Part shown: positions 1 through 8,060 of the stretch, one piece after another | Layout of the letters: every line of letters starts with the position of its first letter | Numbering within the stretch: position 1 is the stretch's first letter | Origin: DASWVC01 sp036401335 | GTDB lineage: Bacteria; Verrucomicrobiota; Verrucomicrobiia; Chthoniobacterales; JAFAMB01 | NCBI GenBank assembly: GCA_036401335.1 | Contig: DASWVC010000234.1 | Location: 1-14,730 of the forward strand | Reading direction: 5' to 3' | DNA length: 14,730 nucleotides | The notes under the pieces: model-generated | Databases searched by the model: none | Seen by the model: only the letters and a program-made list of their open reading frames with translations | Told to the model about the DNA's origin: nothing | Position numbers and translations under genes: made by a program

Positions 1-1
1 G

Positions 2-58
2 GTTCGCCACCATTTCCGGTTCGAGAAGGGGCTCGTCAAAACCTTCGAGATTCGTTGA
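2..58 (+). CDS. Possible C-terminal end of an upstream gene (partial)
   Basis: An open frame enters from the left edge and stops at TGA 56-58. It ends in a run of aromatic and basic residues (HHFRFEKGLVKTFEIR). This loosely resembles the last beta-strand of small NTF2/SnoaL-like proteins, but too little is visible to assign a family. The next gene on the same strand starts 47 bases later, so the two could be co-transcribed. Confidence 0.3.
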   Translation, partial: VRHHFRFEKGLVKTFEIR

Positions 59-105
59 ACTGCGTTCTGGTGCGCGATGCCGAAGCCGGGATAAAAAGGC
101 ACCCT

Positions 106-1116
106 ATGGGCGTTTACTTCTGGTCGGGTGCCGCTGCTCCCAAAGGCAAGAATCTCACGGAACCGGGATCGCCCGGGTTTGGAGCTTACGGCTTTGCCGT
201 TCTCGGCTGGCTGCTGTCGGCCGGGGTCTACATCGCCGCAAAAGCGGTCACGACGGAAATGCCCCCCTGGACCCTCTGTTTCTGGCGTGTTGTCATTGCC
301 GGGACAATTCTCCTGCCGGCGGTCCGGCACCACTGGCCTGCGATCGTCGCCACCGTGCGCAAAAGGTGGTTGGCTTTGTTCGTGACCGGCGGCCTCGGGC
401 TGGCGATCACGCAAGGTTTGCTGTACACCGGGTTGCACTACACAACCGCGATCAACGCGGGCTTGATCCTTGCCCTGATGCCCGTGATCACCATGGTCCT
501 TGCCCGCTTTGTGCTCAACGAACCGGCAGGTCCCTGGCAGCTCATCGGCTCGGCTTTGGCCTGTGTCGGCATGGTTATCATCGTCGTGCGAGGCGATCTT
601 CACGCGCTGTTCCACCTCACTTCCAATGCTGGAGAACTTTTTATCGTCGCCGGCGCAACCTGTTTCGCCCTGTACACCGTCCTGCTGCGCCGCGCGCGCT
701 TCAACCTCCCGCTGCTGCCGCAGTTGGTGGTTCTGCTTGCAGGCGGGGCTGTGGCTGCCTTTCCATTCTACGTGTGGGAATTGCTCCATGCCGAGCGAAC
801 CTCCCTTAACGGCAAGGGCCTGTTGGCCCTGGGTTACGTGGCCGGCCCGGGCGGCGCTTTGATGTATTACCTTTTCAATCGCAGCGTCGCAGCGTTGGGA
901 GCCTCCCGGGCCGGCGTTTTGCTTTACCTGCAAACGGTTTTTGTTGCGGTCCTGGCCTATTTTTTCCTTGGTGAACGCCTGCAGGCGTACCATTTCGCCG
1001 GGGCCGGCTTCATTCTAGCCGGCGTCCTGCTGATCATGCTGCTTAAGCCGGGCGCCCGCAAAAATCCTCTTGCTGCTCCTACCCGCCTTGATCTTCCTCC
1101 AAATCGTGTTCCCTGA
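106..1116 (+). CDS. EamA/DMT-family membrane transporter
   Basis: The product is about 336 residues and almost entirely hydrophobic, with about ten membrane segments in two similar halves, as in drug/metabolite exporters of the EamA (RhaT/YdcZ-type) family. The first half carries the typical FWRVVIAG stretch and a TTAINAGLILALMPVITMVL segment. The second half has FNRSVAALGASRAGVLLYLQ followed by FLGERL, the usual end-of-domain signature. ATG 106 is chosen because AAAAAGG (93-99) lies six bases upstream; an in-frame TTG at 55 would add 17 unlikely residues. The last 38 bases overlap the 3' end of the convergent response-regulator gene. The substrate cannot be told from sequence; members export amino acids, metabolites or drugs. 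Confidence 0.88.
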   Translation: MGVYFWSGAAAPKGKNLTEPGSPGFGAYGFAVLGWLLSAGVYIAAKAVTTEMPPWTLCFWRVVIAGTILLPAVRHHWPAIVATVRKRWLALFVTGGLGLAITQGLLYTGLHYTTAINAGLILALMPVITMVLARFVLNEPAGPWQLIGSALACVGMVIIVVRGDLHALFHLTSNAGELFIVAGATCFALYTVLLRRARFNLPLLPQLVVLLAGGAVAAFPFYVWELLHAERTSLNGKGLLALGYVAGPGGALMYYLFNRSVAALGASRAGVLLYLQTVFVAVLAYFFLGERLQAYHFAGAGFILAGVLLIMLLKPGARKNPLAAPTRLDLPPNRVP

Positions 1117-2398
1117 GCTTGGCGTACAGCAATTGACGGTGGATGTTGAGCAACCGGGCGGCTTCCGCCCGGTTTCCTTGCGACCTGGCGAGGGCCCGTT
1201 GCAGCAATTGCTTTTCCAAACGGCGAACGGCCGCGTGGAAATCCAAGCCGGACCCCGCCGGGAGGCCGCCCGGAAAGTCCGCAGGTTCTTGCAATGGCAG
1301 ATCTTCCTCGCCGATCACCAAGCCGCGCACCGCAAGCGAGGCCGACCGGACCGCATTTTCAAGCTCACGGACGTTTCCGGGCCACAGGTGTTCCAGCAAT
1401 TTCCTGGCGGCTCCGGCACTGAACACCTGGCCTGCCCGCCCGCACCGGCGGAGAAAATGTTCCGCCAGAACCAGGATGTCGGCACCGCGTTCGCGCAACG
1501 GGGGGAGCTCGATGGTCAGGGCGTTGATACGGAAGAACAGGTCCTTGCGGAAACCGCCTTGCTCCACCTTTTGCGCCAGGTTTTGATGGGTGGCGGCCAC
1601 GATTCGAACGTCGACCCGTCGCGACGAATTGCCGCCCAAGGGCGCGACCACCTTGTCCTGCAACACCCTTAGGACCTTGGCCTGCATCTCCAGGCCCATG
1701 TCGCCGATCTCGTCCAGGAAAAGCGTGCCCCCGTCGGCTTCCCGAAACCTGCCTGGCCTGTCTGCCAGCGCGCCCGTAAAGGCCCCGCGCACGTGCCCGA
1801 ACAACTCGCTTTCCAGCAATTCACGCGGAATGCCTGCGCCGTTTACGGCCACAAACGGCCGGCTGCCCCGGTCGCTGAAACGGTGAATGGCCGTGGCCAC
1901 CAATTCCTTGCCCGTGCCCGTCTCGCCCTGCACCAGCACTGTGACGTCTCCGCTGGCCGCAACGCCAATTTTTTTCTGCACCTCGCGCATGCGCGGGCAA
2001 AACCCGATCAGCCCCTCCCCCAAGTCGGGCTCAACCGCAGACGGATGGACGCTCGGGCGGGTCAGCACACGCGCCAGTACATCGATCAAGTCGCTTCTGC
2101 CGATCGGCTTGGTCAGGTGATCGAATGCGCCCAGCTTGATGGCCTTAATCGTGTTGGCGCTGCTGGCGTAAGCGGTCAGCACCACCACCGGCACCTCCGG
2201 CCGGGCTGTCCGCAAAAAGTCGATGCCTGACAGTCCCGGCATTTTCTGATCGAGAAAAATCAGGTCCACCTGACCCGCCAACTCGAAGGCATGCTCCGCG
2301 CTGGATGCTTGCACCACTTCGTGCCCGAGGTCTTGCAGCGTTTCAGCCAACGCTTCGCGGAAAGCCTCGTCGTCATCAATGATCAACACTCGCGCCAT
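1079..2398 (-). CDS. NtrC-family sigma-54-dependent response regulator
   Basis: A 439-residue cytoplasmic activator with three domains. The receiver domain (about 3-115) has the acidic cluster D8-D10, phospho-acceptor D50 in LIFLDQKMP, T75 and K97. The AAA+ domain (about 130-350) has Walker A GETGTGKE (158-165), the sigma-54 contact loop GAFTGA (205-210) and Walker B LFLDEI around D229-E230. A C-terminal Fis-type helix-turn-helix reads GNRAEAARLLNIHRQLLYAKL. All parts needed to drive sigma-54 RNA polymerase are intact. ATG 2398 is preferred over an upstream start because it places the receiver at the N-terminus; it overlaps the kinase stop by 16 bases, so the pair is probably translationally coupled. 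Related two-component activators include ZraR, AtoC and PilR. Likely targets are the two -24/-12 elements at 7485-7500 and 7782-7797. Confidence 0.95.
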   Translation of the reverse strand: MARVLIIDDDEAFREALAETLQDLGHEVVQASSAEHAFELAGQVDLIFLDQKMPGLSGIDFLRTARPEVPVVVLTAYASSANTIKAIKLGAFDHLTKPIGRSDLIDVLARVLTRPSVHPSAVEPDLGEGLIGFCPRMREVQKKIGVAASGDVTVLVQGETGTGKELVATAIHRFSDRGSRPFVAVNGAGIPRELLESELFGHVRGAFTGALADRPGRFREADGGTLFLDEIGDMGLEMQAKVLRVLQDKVVAPLGGNSSRRVDVRIVAATHQNLAQKVEQGGFRKDLFFRINALTIELPPLRERGADILVLAEHFLRRCGRAGQVFSAGAARKLLEHLWPGNVRELENAVRSASLAVRGLVIGEEDLPLQEPADFPGGLPAGSGLDFHAAVRRLEKQLLQRALARSQGNRAEAARLLNIHRQLLYAKLREHDLEEDQGG

Positions 2399-3828
2399 GG
2401 CCACCGGACCTCGAACCGTGCCCCACGCTCGCCCGCGGTGCAAACAATTGTGCCGCCGTGGGCTTCCACGATTTCCCGGGCAATCGCGAGCCCAAGCCCG
2501 GTCCCGTTGGAGCGAAACGAAACAAACGGCTCAAAAACCTGTTCGCGCAGCTCCGCCGGAATGCCAGGTCCCGAATCTTCCACGGCCAGGAAACAACCGT
2601 TGTCTTGCCGCTCAGCACAAAGGCATACCCAGCCGTCCGGTGGCGTGTGCCGGACGGCGTTGGCCAGCAAATTGTCGAGCGCGCGAGCCATTTGGCGCTC
2701 GTCCATCGGCCAGTCGGCCTCGGGGGCATGGATCTCGAAGCGCATCGACGTCGGGTTTTGTCGAATGCGGTGCACGCATTCCTCCAGCCAAGGCCGGAGC
2801 GGCGTCGGCCTGACGTTCAACTGGTCCAGACGAACGATGGCAAGCAGGCGCTCAATCAGGTCATCCAGACGCGATATTTCACGGAGGATGCGGTGAAACG
2901 CACGTTCGTGAGCGTCGTTGGCCGCTTTTGCCAGCACGTTCTCGACCTGCAACCGGATCGTGCCGAGCGGATTGCGAATTTCATGGGCAAGCCCTGCCGA
3001 CATCCGTCCCAATGCCGCCAGGCGTTCCGCCCGCTGCAGCTGAGCCGACAGCCCGTGGGACCGTGCCTGAGCTTCACGAAGCCTTTCGGTCTGGCGGTTG
3101 AACGCCGTAAGCAGACGATCCAGTTCCTCCAAACCCGTTCGGGACAGCCTTGACTCAAGTTGGAACGAACCTAACTCCGCTTCGAGCCTCAGCAGTTGGC
3201 CTCCCCAGCGTTGCAGGTACCAAAGAATCAATCCTCCGGTTGCCAACAGGAGCACCAGCAGGGCCACGAACCCGACGGTCAATTGCTCGAAGGCAGCCGC
3301 GGCACGCACGTGGGCCCGGCTCATGGTCCAGATCACCAGGTCGGGACGGACCGGCACAACGTGCAGGAGCAGCACTTCTCCCGCGGCGTTGAACCGGGCG
3401 GTTTCCTCCTTCCGGGTGGAAAGCACCCGCCGATTCAGGGCGGAAATCCGGCCCGATTCCGCTTCCGGCACATCCCGCTTGAGGGGTTCATGCGTGGGGA
3501 AACTGTATGCAATGAACCTGTTTTGCGATGACCAGAACCCCCCTTCGACGCCGGCGTACCGCCCCAGGATGAGGTCAAGCAGCAAGAGCAGTTCACGCCG
3601 GCGATCCTCCGTTTCGAAGTCGGCCGGGGCTTCAGAAAAACTGGAAATGTAGGCGTCGAATGCCTGGAGGAGCCCCTGGGCGGAACGCTCAACCGACCGT
3701 TGCACCTGGGTGATTTCACCGCCGACCCCCAGCTCAAAAAGGCCATGCAACTGAAAGGCCAGGGCGCCGCACACGAGGGCAACGAAAACCCAAAGCAGGA
3801 CAAACACACCACGCAAGGATCTAAGCAT
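2383..3828 (-). CDS. Membrane sensor histidine kinase
   Basis: A 481-residue inner-membrane kinase. An N-terminal membrane segment (about 8-26) and a second one (about 184-205) bracket a periplasmic sensing domain of about 155 residues. A HAMP-like linker with coiled-coil character (about 206-265) follows. The dimerisation/phosphotransfer domain has its H-box at LAHEIRNPLG, with H282 as phospho-site. The ATPase domain has an N-box (DNLLANAVRH, 385-394), a G1 box (DSGPGI, 418-423) and a G2 box (GTGLGLA, 442-448). The family is that of the NtrB/ZraS/AtoS-type kinases that pair with sigma-54 activators. It lies 62 bases downstream of the secreted repeat-protein gene and overlaps its partner regulator gene. 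The periplasmic domain has no signature that names the ligand. Confidence 0.94.
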   Translation of the reverse strand: MLRSLRGVFVLLWVFVALVCGALAFQLHGLFELGVGGEITQVQRSVERSAQGLLQAFDAYISSFSEAPADFETEDRRRELLLLLDLILGRYAGVEGGFWSSQNRFIAYSFPTHEPLKRDVPEAESGRISALNRRVLSTRKEETARFNAAGEVLLLHVVPVRPDLVIWTMSRAHVRAAAAFEQLTVGFVALLVLLLATGGLILWYLQRWGGQLLRLEAELGSFQLESRLSRTGLEELDRLLTAFNRQTERLREAQARSHGLSAQLQRAERLAALGRMSAGLAHEIRNPLGTIRLQVENVLAKAANDAHERAFHRILREISRLDDLIERLLAIVRLDQLNVRPTPLRPWLEECVHRIRQNPTSMRFEIHAPEADWPMDERQMARALDNLLANAVRHTPPDGWVCLCAERQDNGCFLAVEDSGPGIPAELREQVFEPFVSFRSNGTGLGLAIAREIVEAHGGTIVCTAGERGARFEVRWPWREC

Positions 3829-3890
3829 GATCGGGTGCCTGCAGACGCCTTCCTAACCAGCCCACGCAAAGGACGTTCACCATTCGGCTA

Positions 3891-4649
3891 TCAGGAGTGC
3901 GGCTGCGGGGAAGACGGCGGCGCATTTCCCGCCGATGGTCTTGAACCCGGAGCGAGCTTCTGCAACTGGTCCAGCGAAGGCCCGACCGCCTCCGCTTCGA
4001 GGCTTCGTCCATATTCATTTGCGGTTCCGTGGCCGGTGGCCGCCAGCACGTTTCCCTCCCGCAACAACGCCGCAAACGGCTGAGTTGCGTGCGGGGGAAA
4101 ATGAACCATCGTGCCGTCGGAAAGCACCACTCCGTCGACCTCACCGTGCCGGGCACGGGTCAGCACGCGAATCGTGCCACGTGCATTCAGCAGTTGTGCA
4201 TCCGCATGGGCAGGTCGGGGCGGCCGGGGGCGTCTGGGTGGAGGCGGGGCATCGACCACGGCTCGCTGGTTCTGCAGGTCGACGATCGAGAAGGCGTGGA
4301 CCGTTCCAGCAACCTCGAAAACACCTTCCACTCGTACGACATCATGCGGGCTTACCGTCTCGGTGAGGACCTGGCCGAGGTGGGGCGGGAACCGAACAAT
4401 GGCGTTGTTCTCCAAAAGGAGCCCGTCCACGATGCCGTCAGGATTCATGAGGTACTGGGCAACGGCGCCTTGTACGACGGTGGTTTGAAGGGCCGCAGCA
4501 CTCGCTGGTGGCAGAGGGTTCGCGGGTTCCTGGGCATACGCACCCTTAGGGATAAAGGAATTGCCCAGGGAGAGGGCGGCAAACAAAAACCAAGCGCAAA
4601 CCCGCCCCACATTCGTCCGGTTGAAAGGGCGGGTGCCTCGAATTGTCAT
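3891..4649 (-). CDS. Secreted protein with two FPPH repeats, first gene of the two-component operon
   Basis: The 252-residue product has a signal peptide: basic N-region, hydrophobic core VCAWFLFAALSLGNSFI, and likely cleavage after AYA (residue 39). The mature part holds two similar units of about 65 residues. Unit 1 (about 58-121) contains VDGLLLENNAIVRFPPH; unit 2 (about 156-223) contains VDGVVLSDGTMVHFPPH. A proline/arginine linker (134-147) joins them. Each unit looks like a small beta-barrel in which a variable strand precedes the invariant FPPH. I do not recognise a named family. ATG 4649 has AGGA about eight bases upstream. Its place ahead of the kinase and regulator suggests an exported partner of the sensor, as ZraP is for ZraS/ZraR, but that parallel is positional only; no ZraP homology is seen. 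Confidence 0.82.
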   Translation of the reverse strand: MTIRGTRPFNRTNVGRVCAWFLFAALSLGNSFIPKGAYAQEPANPLPPASAAALQTTVVQGAVAQYLMNPDGIVDGLLLENNAIVRFPPHLGQVLTETVSPHDVVRVEGVFEVAGTVHAFSIVDLQNQRAVVDAPPPPRRPRPPRPAHADAQLLNARGTIRVLTRARHGEVDGVVLSDGTMVHFPPHATQPFAALLREGNVLAATGHGTANEYGRSLEAEAVGPSLDQLQKLAPGSRPSAGNAPPSSPQPHS

Positions 4650-4763
4650 GGCCTGATCCTGGTCTGAACTGAATCGGTCAGCGGCTTCCGAGCCACGCTT
4701 TGTTTGTGAGTACCGCTGCGCAAGAACACCACTCCATTAGAAAATGAACATAGCGGTAAACCT

Positions 4764-6047
4764 CTACCACCTCCATGTGGAAGCCAACACAGCGAGGACC
4801 AGGGCAATGGGTGCAACGATAACGCCCACTTTCAGGAACGACCACGCGGAAACCTGCTGTCCCTCGCGCCGCAACACGATGAGCCAGAGCACGGTGGCAA
4901 GCGAGCCGGTAACGGACAGGTTCGGACCGAGGTCCACGCCGATGAGCAAAGCATTGCGCAGGCTGTCGGCAACCGGGAGGCGGTGGACGGCGGTTCCGGT
5001 AATGAGTCCTGCGGGCAGGTTGTTGATGACGTTCGAGATCGCGGTGATCCCGAAGGCGCCGGCCAGGTTGGCGGCCCAAACCGGGAGGCGCGCCAACGCT
5101 TGCAAGGCTTCCTGGCCGGCGCGAAGGGCACCCGCATGGTTGAGGCCCTCGACGACCACGAACAGCCCGGCCACCAAGGGCAAGACGCTCCAGGACACTT
5201 TCCGCGGCGTTTGCCAGAGCGCCTTTGGGTCGCGCAGCATCACCAGCCCCAGCGCGGCTGCGGCGGCCCCGAGCGTCGGCCCGCCCAGGTCCACGCGAAG
5301 CGCTGAGGCGGCCAGGAGCGCCACGGCCGCGAGCGCAATGCCCCCCAACGCCAGTCGGCCGCTCGCCGACAGTGTCGCCGGCCTGGTGGGGGCACCGACT
5401 TCGCCGCGCAGGGCCTTGCGTGTCACCAGAAACAACGCCAGGCCGGTTGCGGCGATGGCCAGCACGGAAGGCAGCGCAAAGCGCCGTAGCCATTCCGCCA
5501 ACGGCGGCATGTGCCCACCGAAGACGACGAGGTTAGCTGGATTGGAGATCGGCAGAACGAAGCTTGCCGCGTTGGCCACCATGGCACAGGCAAAGAGGTA
5601 AGGCAGCGGTTTTTCAACCTTCGCCGCCTTCGTCGCGGCAAAGACCGCCGGGGTCATCACGACCGCAGTGGCGTCGTTCGATAAAAACACGGTTACCACA
5701 ACGCCCACGGCGTAGATCAGCCAGAAAAGCCTGACGGGAGAGCGCCTCGCGGCCCCAACGGCCAGGGCGGCGCACCAGTCAAAGACGCCCTCGCGCCGGG
5801 CCAGTTCGGAAAGCAGCATCATGCCGGTAAGAAACAGGTAAACGTCGGTGCCCCGGGCAACTGCGCCCAGGGCCTCGCGCCAGGGCAGCAAGCCGCAGCC
5901 GACGAGCAGGACGGCCCCAAGCGCCGCCCACACCGCCTCAGGCAGGTCGCGTGGCCGGCCGAGCACACAGCCGACGGTAGCCGCCGAAATCAGCCAGATG
6001 GAAGCGGCCGGCAAGGGAATAGGCAACTGGTTCAGTAAAGAAATCAT
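4764..6047 (-). CDS. ArsB/SLC13-type ion transporter (arsenite-pump-like)
   Basis: An approximately 427-residue inner-membrane carrier of the ion transporter superfamily with ten or more hydrophobic segments. The most diagnostic stretches are FLTGMMLLSELARREGVFDW, FLSNDATAVVMTPAVFA and ANAASFVLPISNPANLVVF, which match the ArsB/NhaD-like fold, including the two hairpin regions that carry substrate. ArsB proteins expel arsenite or antimonite, but many relatives move other anions. No arsR, arsC or other ars gene is present here, so the substrate stays open. ATG 6047 is chosen; a TTG at 6056 is also possible, and neither has a clear Shine-Dalgarno. It follows the MFS gene by 41 bases on the same strand, so the two very probably form one operon. 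Confidence 0.85.
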   Translation of the reverse strand: MISLLNQLPIPLPAASIWLISAATVGCVLGRPRDLPEAVWAALGAVLLVGCGLLPWREALGAVARGTDVYLFLTGMMLLSELARREGVFDWCAALAVGAARRSPVRLFWLIYAVGVVVTVFLSNDATAVVMTPAVFAATKAAKVEKPLPYLFACAMVANAASFVLPISNPANLVVFGGHMPPLAEWLRRFALPSVLAIAATGLALFLVTRKALRGEVGAPTRPATLSASGRLALGGIALAAVALLAASALRVDLGGPTLGAAAAALGLVMLRDPKALWQTPRKVSWSVLPLVAGLFVVVEGLNHAGALRAGQEALQALARLPVWAANLAGAFGITAISNVINNLPAGLITGTAVHRLPVADSLRNALLIGVDLGPNLSVTGSLATVLWLIVLRREGQQVSAWSFLKVGVIVAPIALVLAVLASTWRW

Positions 6048-6088
6048 CGACGGCAAAAGTCGTGGCTTGACGGTGGAGCTGCTGTGCC

Positions 6089-7417
6089 CTACGCCGCCGA
6101 GGGCATCGCCTCCGGTTGGTTCCCGTCCCTGTCCCCACCTTGCCCCAGATCCCGCGTTTCCGGCATAAGGACCACGAAGAATCCCAGCGCGCCCACGGCG
6201 ATGGCCGCCAGGCTGAGAAAGGCGGCGTGGTAGCCAAAGCGGCCAATCACAAAGCCGCCGAGCAGGTTAGAGCCAGCCGCGCCTGCACCCGTGCACAGGG
6301 CGACAAGGCCCTGGGCCAGGTTGAAGCGCCCGGTGCCGCGCATCAAGTCGGCGGCGATAACGATCGAGATCACCCCGAAGATGCCCGCGGCCACGCCGTC
6401 CAGGAGCTGGATGGAAACCACGCCGACCGGGCTGTCCGTCAAAGTAAACAAAAACCCGCGCACGGGCAGGACCGCAAGGCCGACAAGGAAAATGGTCTTG
6501 CGCCCGACGCCCCGTTTCATCGCCCAGCCGACCGCCGCGGCAACGCCGATCATCACCAATTGCGCGGCGATGATGCATGCGCTCATGGCCTCTACATCCG
6601 CATTCGGGTGCTTGACGGCAAGCACCTGTCCGGCCATTGGCAGCATCGCCGCGTTGCCAAGGTGGAACAGGACCACGGAGCCAAGGAAAACAAGCAGGTT
6701 GCGATTCTTTAACAGGTCGCCGATAGGGACGGCGTGTTTCCCCTGGCCCGGGTGGCCATCGCCGCCCCGGGCGAGCGCGTGATTGATCTCACCGGGTTTG
6801 ATCAGGGTGACAACCACCGCACTTGCAACGGCGAAGATGCAGACCAGGTAAAAGATCCAATGGTAACCAAACTGCTGCCCGAGCAGCCCGGCCAATCCGG
6901 CCGCGGCAAAGTTGCCGCCATGGTTGAATCCCTCGTTGCGGCTCACCCGGGCCGGGAGCAACCGCTGGCCGACCAGCCCAAGGCTCAGGGCCGCCAGCGC
7001 AGGCGGGATAACCGCGCTTGCGGCTCCAAGCATCACCTGGCCGGCGATGACGGCCGGCAAATGAGGAAAAAAAACAATGAGCAGGCAACCCGCCGCAACC
7101 AGCACCCCGGAACCGGCCACAAGCAGCCGTTTGACCTTCAAGGCATCGACCAGCAGCCCGGCCGGGATCTGGCACAGAGCCGCCGCCAGGGAGGAAGCCG
7201 CCATGGCCAGGCCAATGTCTCCCGGCGCCCAGTGTTGGGCCCCTCTGAGGAAAACAGACAAGTAAGGTCCGACGCCGTCGCGCACGTCGGCCATCAAAAA
7301 GTTCAATCCGTCCAGCCCGTGCAAACTTTGCGCCGAAGGCGAGGGCTGGTCGGGACCGCCCGAGGAAGGGGAGGCGTCGGCTGCCTGATTGGCAGAGGAA
7401 GTTTCGTTAGGGGTCAT
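6089..7417 (-). CDS. Major facilitator superfamily transporter
   Basis: A 442-residue protein with about twelve membrane segments in two six-helix halves and a longer hydrophilic loop between them (near KPGEINHALARGGDGHPGQG). The first membrane helix is preceded by a polar 30-residue tail and begins LDGLNFLMADVRDGVGPYL, typical of a subgroup of MFS_1 carriers. The loop after helix 2 has LVDALKVKRLL, a weak version of the MFS motif A. Helix 4-5 sequences (SLGLVGQRLLPARVSRNEGFNHGGN) are well conserved in style. It is the first gene of a two-gene operon with the ArsB-like carrier. A sigma-54-type element (7485-7500) lies 67 bases upstream of ATG 7417. Substrate unknown; arsenic-related MFS proteins such as ArsJ exist, but nothing here identifies this one as ArsJ. 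Confidence 0.88.
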   Translation of the reverse strand: MTPNETSSANQAADASPSSGGPDQPSPSAQSLHGLDGLNFLMADVRDGVGPYLSVFLRGAQHWAPGDIGLAMAASSLAAALCQIPAGLLVDALKVKRLLVAGSGVLVAAGCLLIVFFPHLPAVIAGQVMLGAASAVIPPALAALSLGLVGQRLLPARVSRNEGFNHGGNFAAAGLAGLLGQQFGYHWIFYLVCIFAVASAVVVTLIKPGEINHALARGGDGHPGQGKHAVPIGDLLKNRNLLVFLGSVVLFHLGNAAMLPMAGQVLAVKHPNADVEAMSACIIAAQLVMIGVAAAVGWAMKRGVGRKTIFLVGLAVLPVRGFLFTLTDSPVGVVSIQLLDGVAAGIFGVISIVIAADLMRGTGRFNLAQGLVALCTGAGAAGSNLLGGFVIGRFGYHAAFLSLAAIAVGALGFFVVLMPETRDLGQGGDRDGNQPEAMPSAA

Positions 7418-7484
7418 GGTCTAAAGCATTCGGGTCCAGGGTTCGGCGCACGGTCTCCAGGGAAATGCCGCCGCCGCTAACCTA

Positions 7485-7500
7485 GGCAGATGCCGTGCCA
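7485..7500 (-). promoter_or_regulatory. Candidate sigma-54 promoter for the MFS/ArsB-like operon
   Basis: Read on the minus strand the sequence is TGGCACGGCATCTGCC. Against the -24/-12 consensus TGGCACG-N4-TTGC it matches all seven bases of the -24 block and TGC of the -12 block, with the required 12-base GG-to-GC spacing. Transcription would start near 7474, leaving a leader of about 57 bases before ATG 7417. Alternative: GGCATCTGCC is also a short palindrome and could be an operator. Confidence 0.6.
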
Positions 7501-7585
7501 ACACCGCAAGCGCACCGGCTCCTTCCTGAATACGCCCGGCGTTCCAGAAAAGATCTTTCCCGGACTGGGTGATCGCCGGACGGCA

Positions 7586-7653
7586 GGTGTCGGTTATCCG
7601 GACATCGGTGGCCAGATGCGGCCACCGCGAGGAGCTGAAGTTCTTCCGACACC
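7586..7653. promoter_or_regulatory. Nested inverted repeats, candidate enhancer for the sigma-54 activator
   Basis: Outer arms GGTGTCGG (7586-7593) and CCGACACC (7646-7653) enclose a perfect inner stem, CGGTGGCC (7606-7613) and GGCCACCG (7620-7627), with loop AGATGC. The left part also forms an imperfect 17-base palindrome, TGTCGGTTATCCGGACA (7588-7604). The element sits 80-200 bases upstream of both divergent -24/-12 elements, the usual range for enhancer-binding proteins. No T-run follows, so it is not a terminator. Confidence 0.5.
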
Positions 7654-7680
7654 GGAAAGGCCGGTCGGCGTCCGTTCGCA

Positions 7681-7695
7681 GGACAGCAACTGTCC
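7681..7695. promoter_or_regulatory. Short perfect inverted repeat with GACA/TGTC arms
   Basis: GGACAG-CAA-CTGTCC has perfect six-base arms and a three-base centre. It repeats the GACA/TGTC half-sites present in the neighbouring 7586-7653 element and could be a further binding site of the same regulator. Confidence 0.35.
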
Positions 7696-7781
7696 GCTTT
7701 GCGCACCGTCCGATTGCCATCCGAAAACGATTACCATTCACAAGTGCCTCTATACGAGACAGTTGTGACGAACCGAATTGA

Positions 7782-7797
7782 TGGCACGGCAAATGCC
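7782..7797 (+). promoter_or_regulatory. Candidate sigma-54 promoter for the secreted-protein gene
   Basis: The sequence TGGCACGGCAAATGCC has the full -24 block TGGCACG and TGC of the -12 block at the correct spacing. It is identical at 14 of 16 positions to the element at 7485-7500 on the other strand. Transcription would begin near 7808, about 58 bases before ATG 7866. The alternative reading is a palindromic operator built on GGCA-NN-TGCC. Confidence 0.6.
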
Positions 7798-7865
7798 AAC
7801 TGGATTGGCAGCATGCGCCCTGAATGCGCTCTGCCCGGAACACGACCACTCAAAGACAGCTCAAC

Positions 7866-8018
7866 ATGAACTTCCACCGCAAATACACCTGCCCACTCAC
7901 CGCCCTTGCCGCCGTCACCGTGATCGTGGCCGGCTTCGGCAGCGTAAGCCAACTCACCGCCCAAACCCCGGACACCCCGCTTTCCCCTTCCCGTGACGGG
8001 GGCTCCGGGCCCAGATAA
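7866..8018 (+). pseudogene. Signal-peptide portion of a secreted-protein gene, ended by an in-frame stop
   Basis: ATG 7866 starts MNFHRKYTCPLTALAAV, followed by a hydrophobic core and a plausible cleavage after LTA (before QTPDTP), so the product is exported. The frame stops at TAA 8016-8018 after 50 residues. The same frame reopens at once and runs through the domain-coding part ending at 8597, so this looks like the 5' end of one broken gene. Between about 7970 and 8100 the +1 frame (position 7993 onward, reading APGPDNALRMSAGQPRRAQ) has better third-position GC. Two compensating indels, near the C/G runs at 7980-8000 and near 8090-8110, would explain this as well as a nonsense change. Confidence 0.55.
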
Positions 8019-8060
8019 CGCCCTGCGGATGAGCGCCGGCCAGCCCCGCCGCGCCCAGGA

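Noticed and set aside
4650..4763. A sigma-54 element upstream of the two-component operon (TGG...TTGCG on the minus strand)
   Set aside because: The GG-to-GC spacings available are 9 or 14 bases, not 12, so autoregulation through sigma-54 is not supported.
7421..7849. A 142-codon minus-strand frame in the divergent gap
   Set aside because: No recognisable domain, and the frame covers the inverted repeats and promoter-like elements; the region reads as regulatory DNA.
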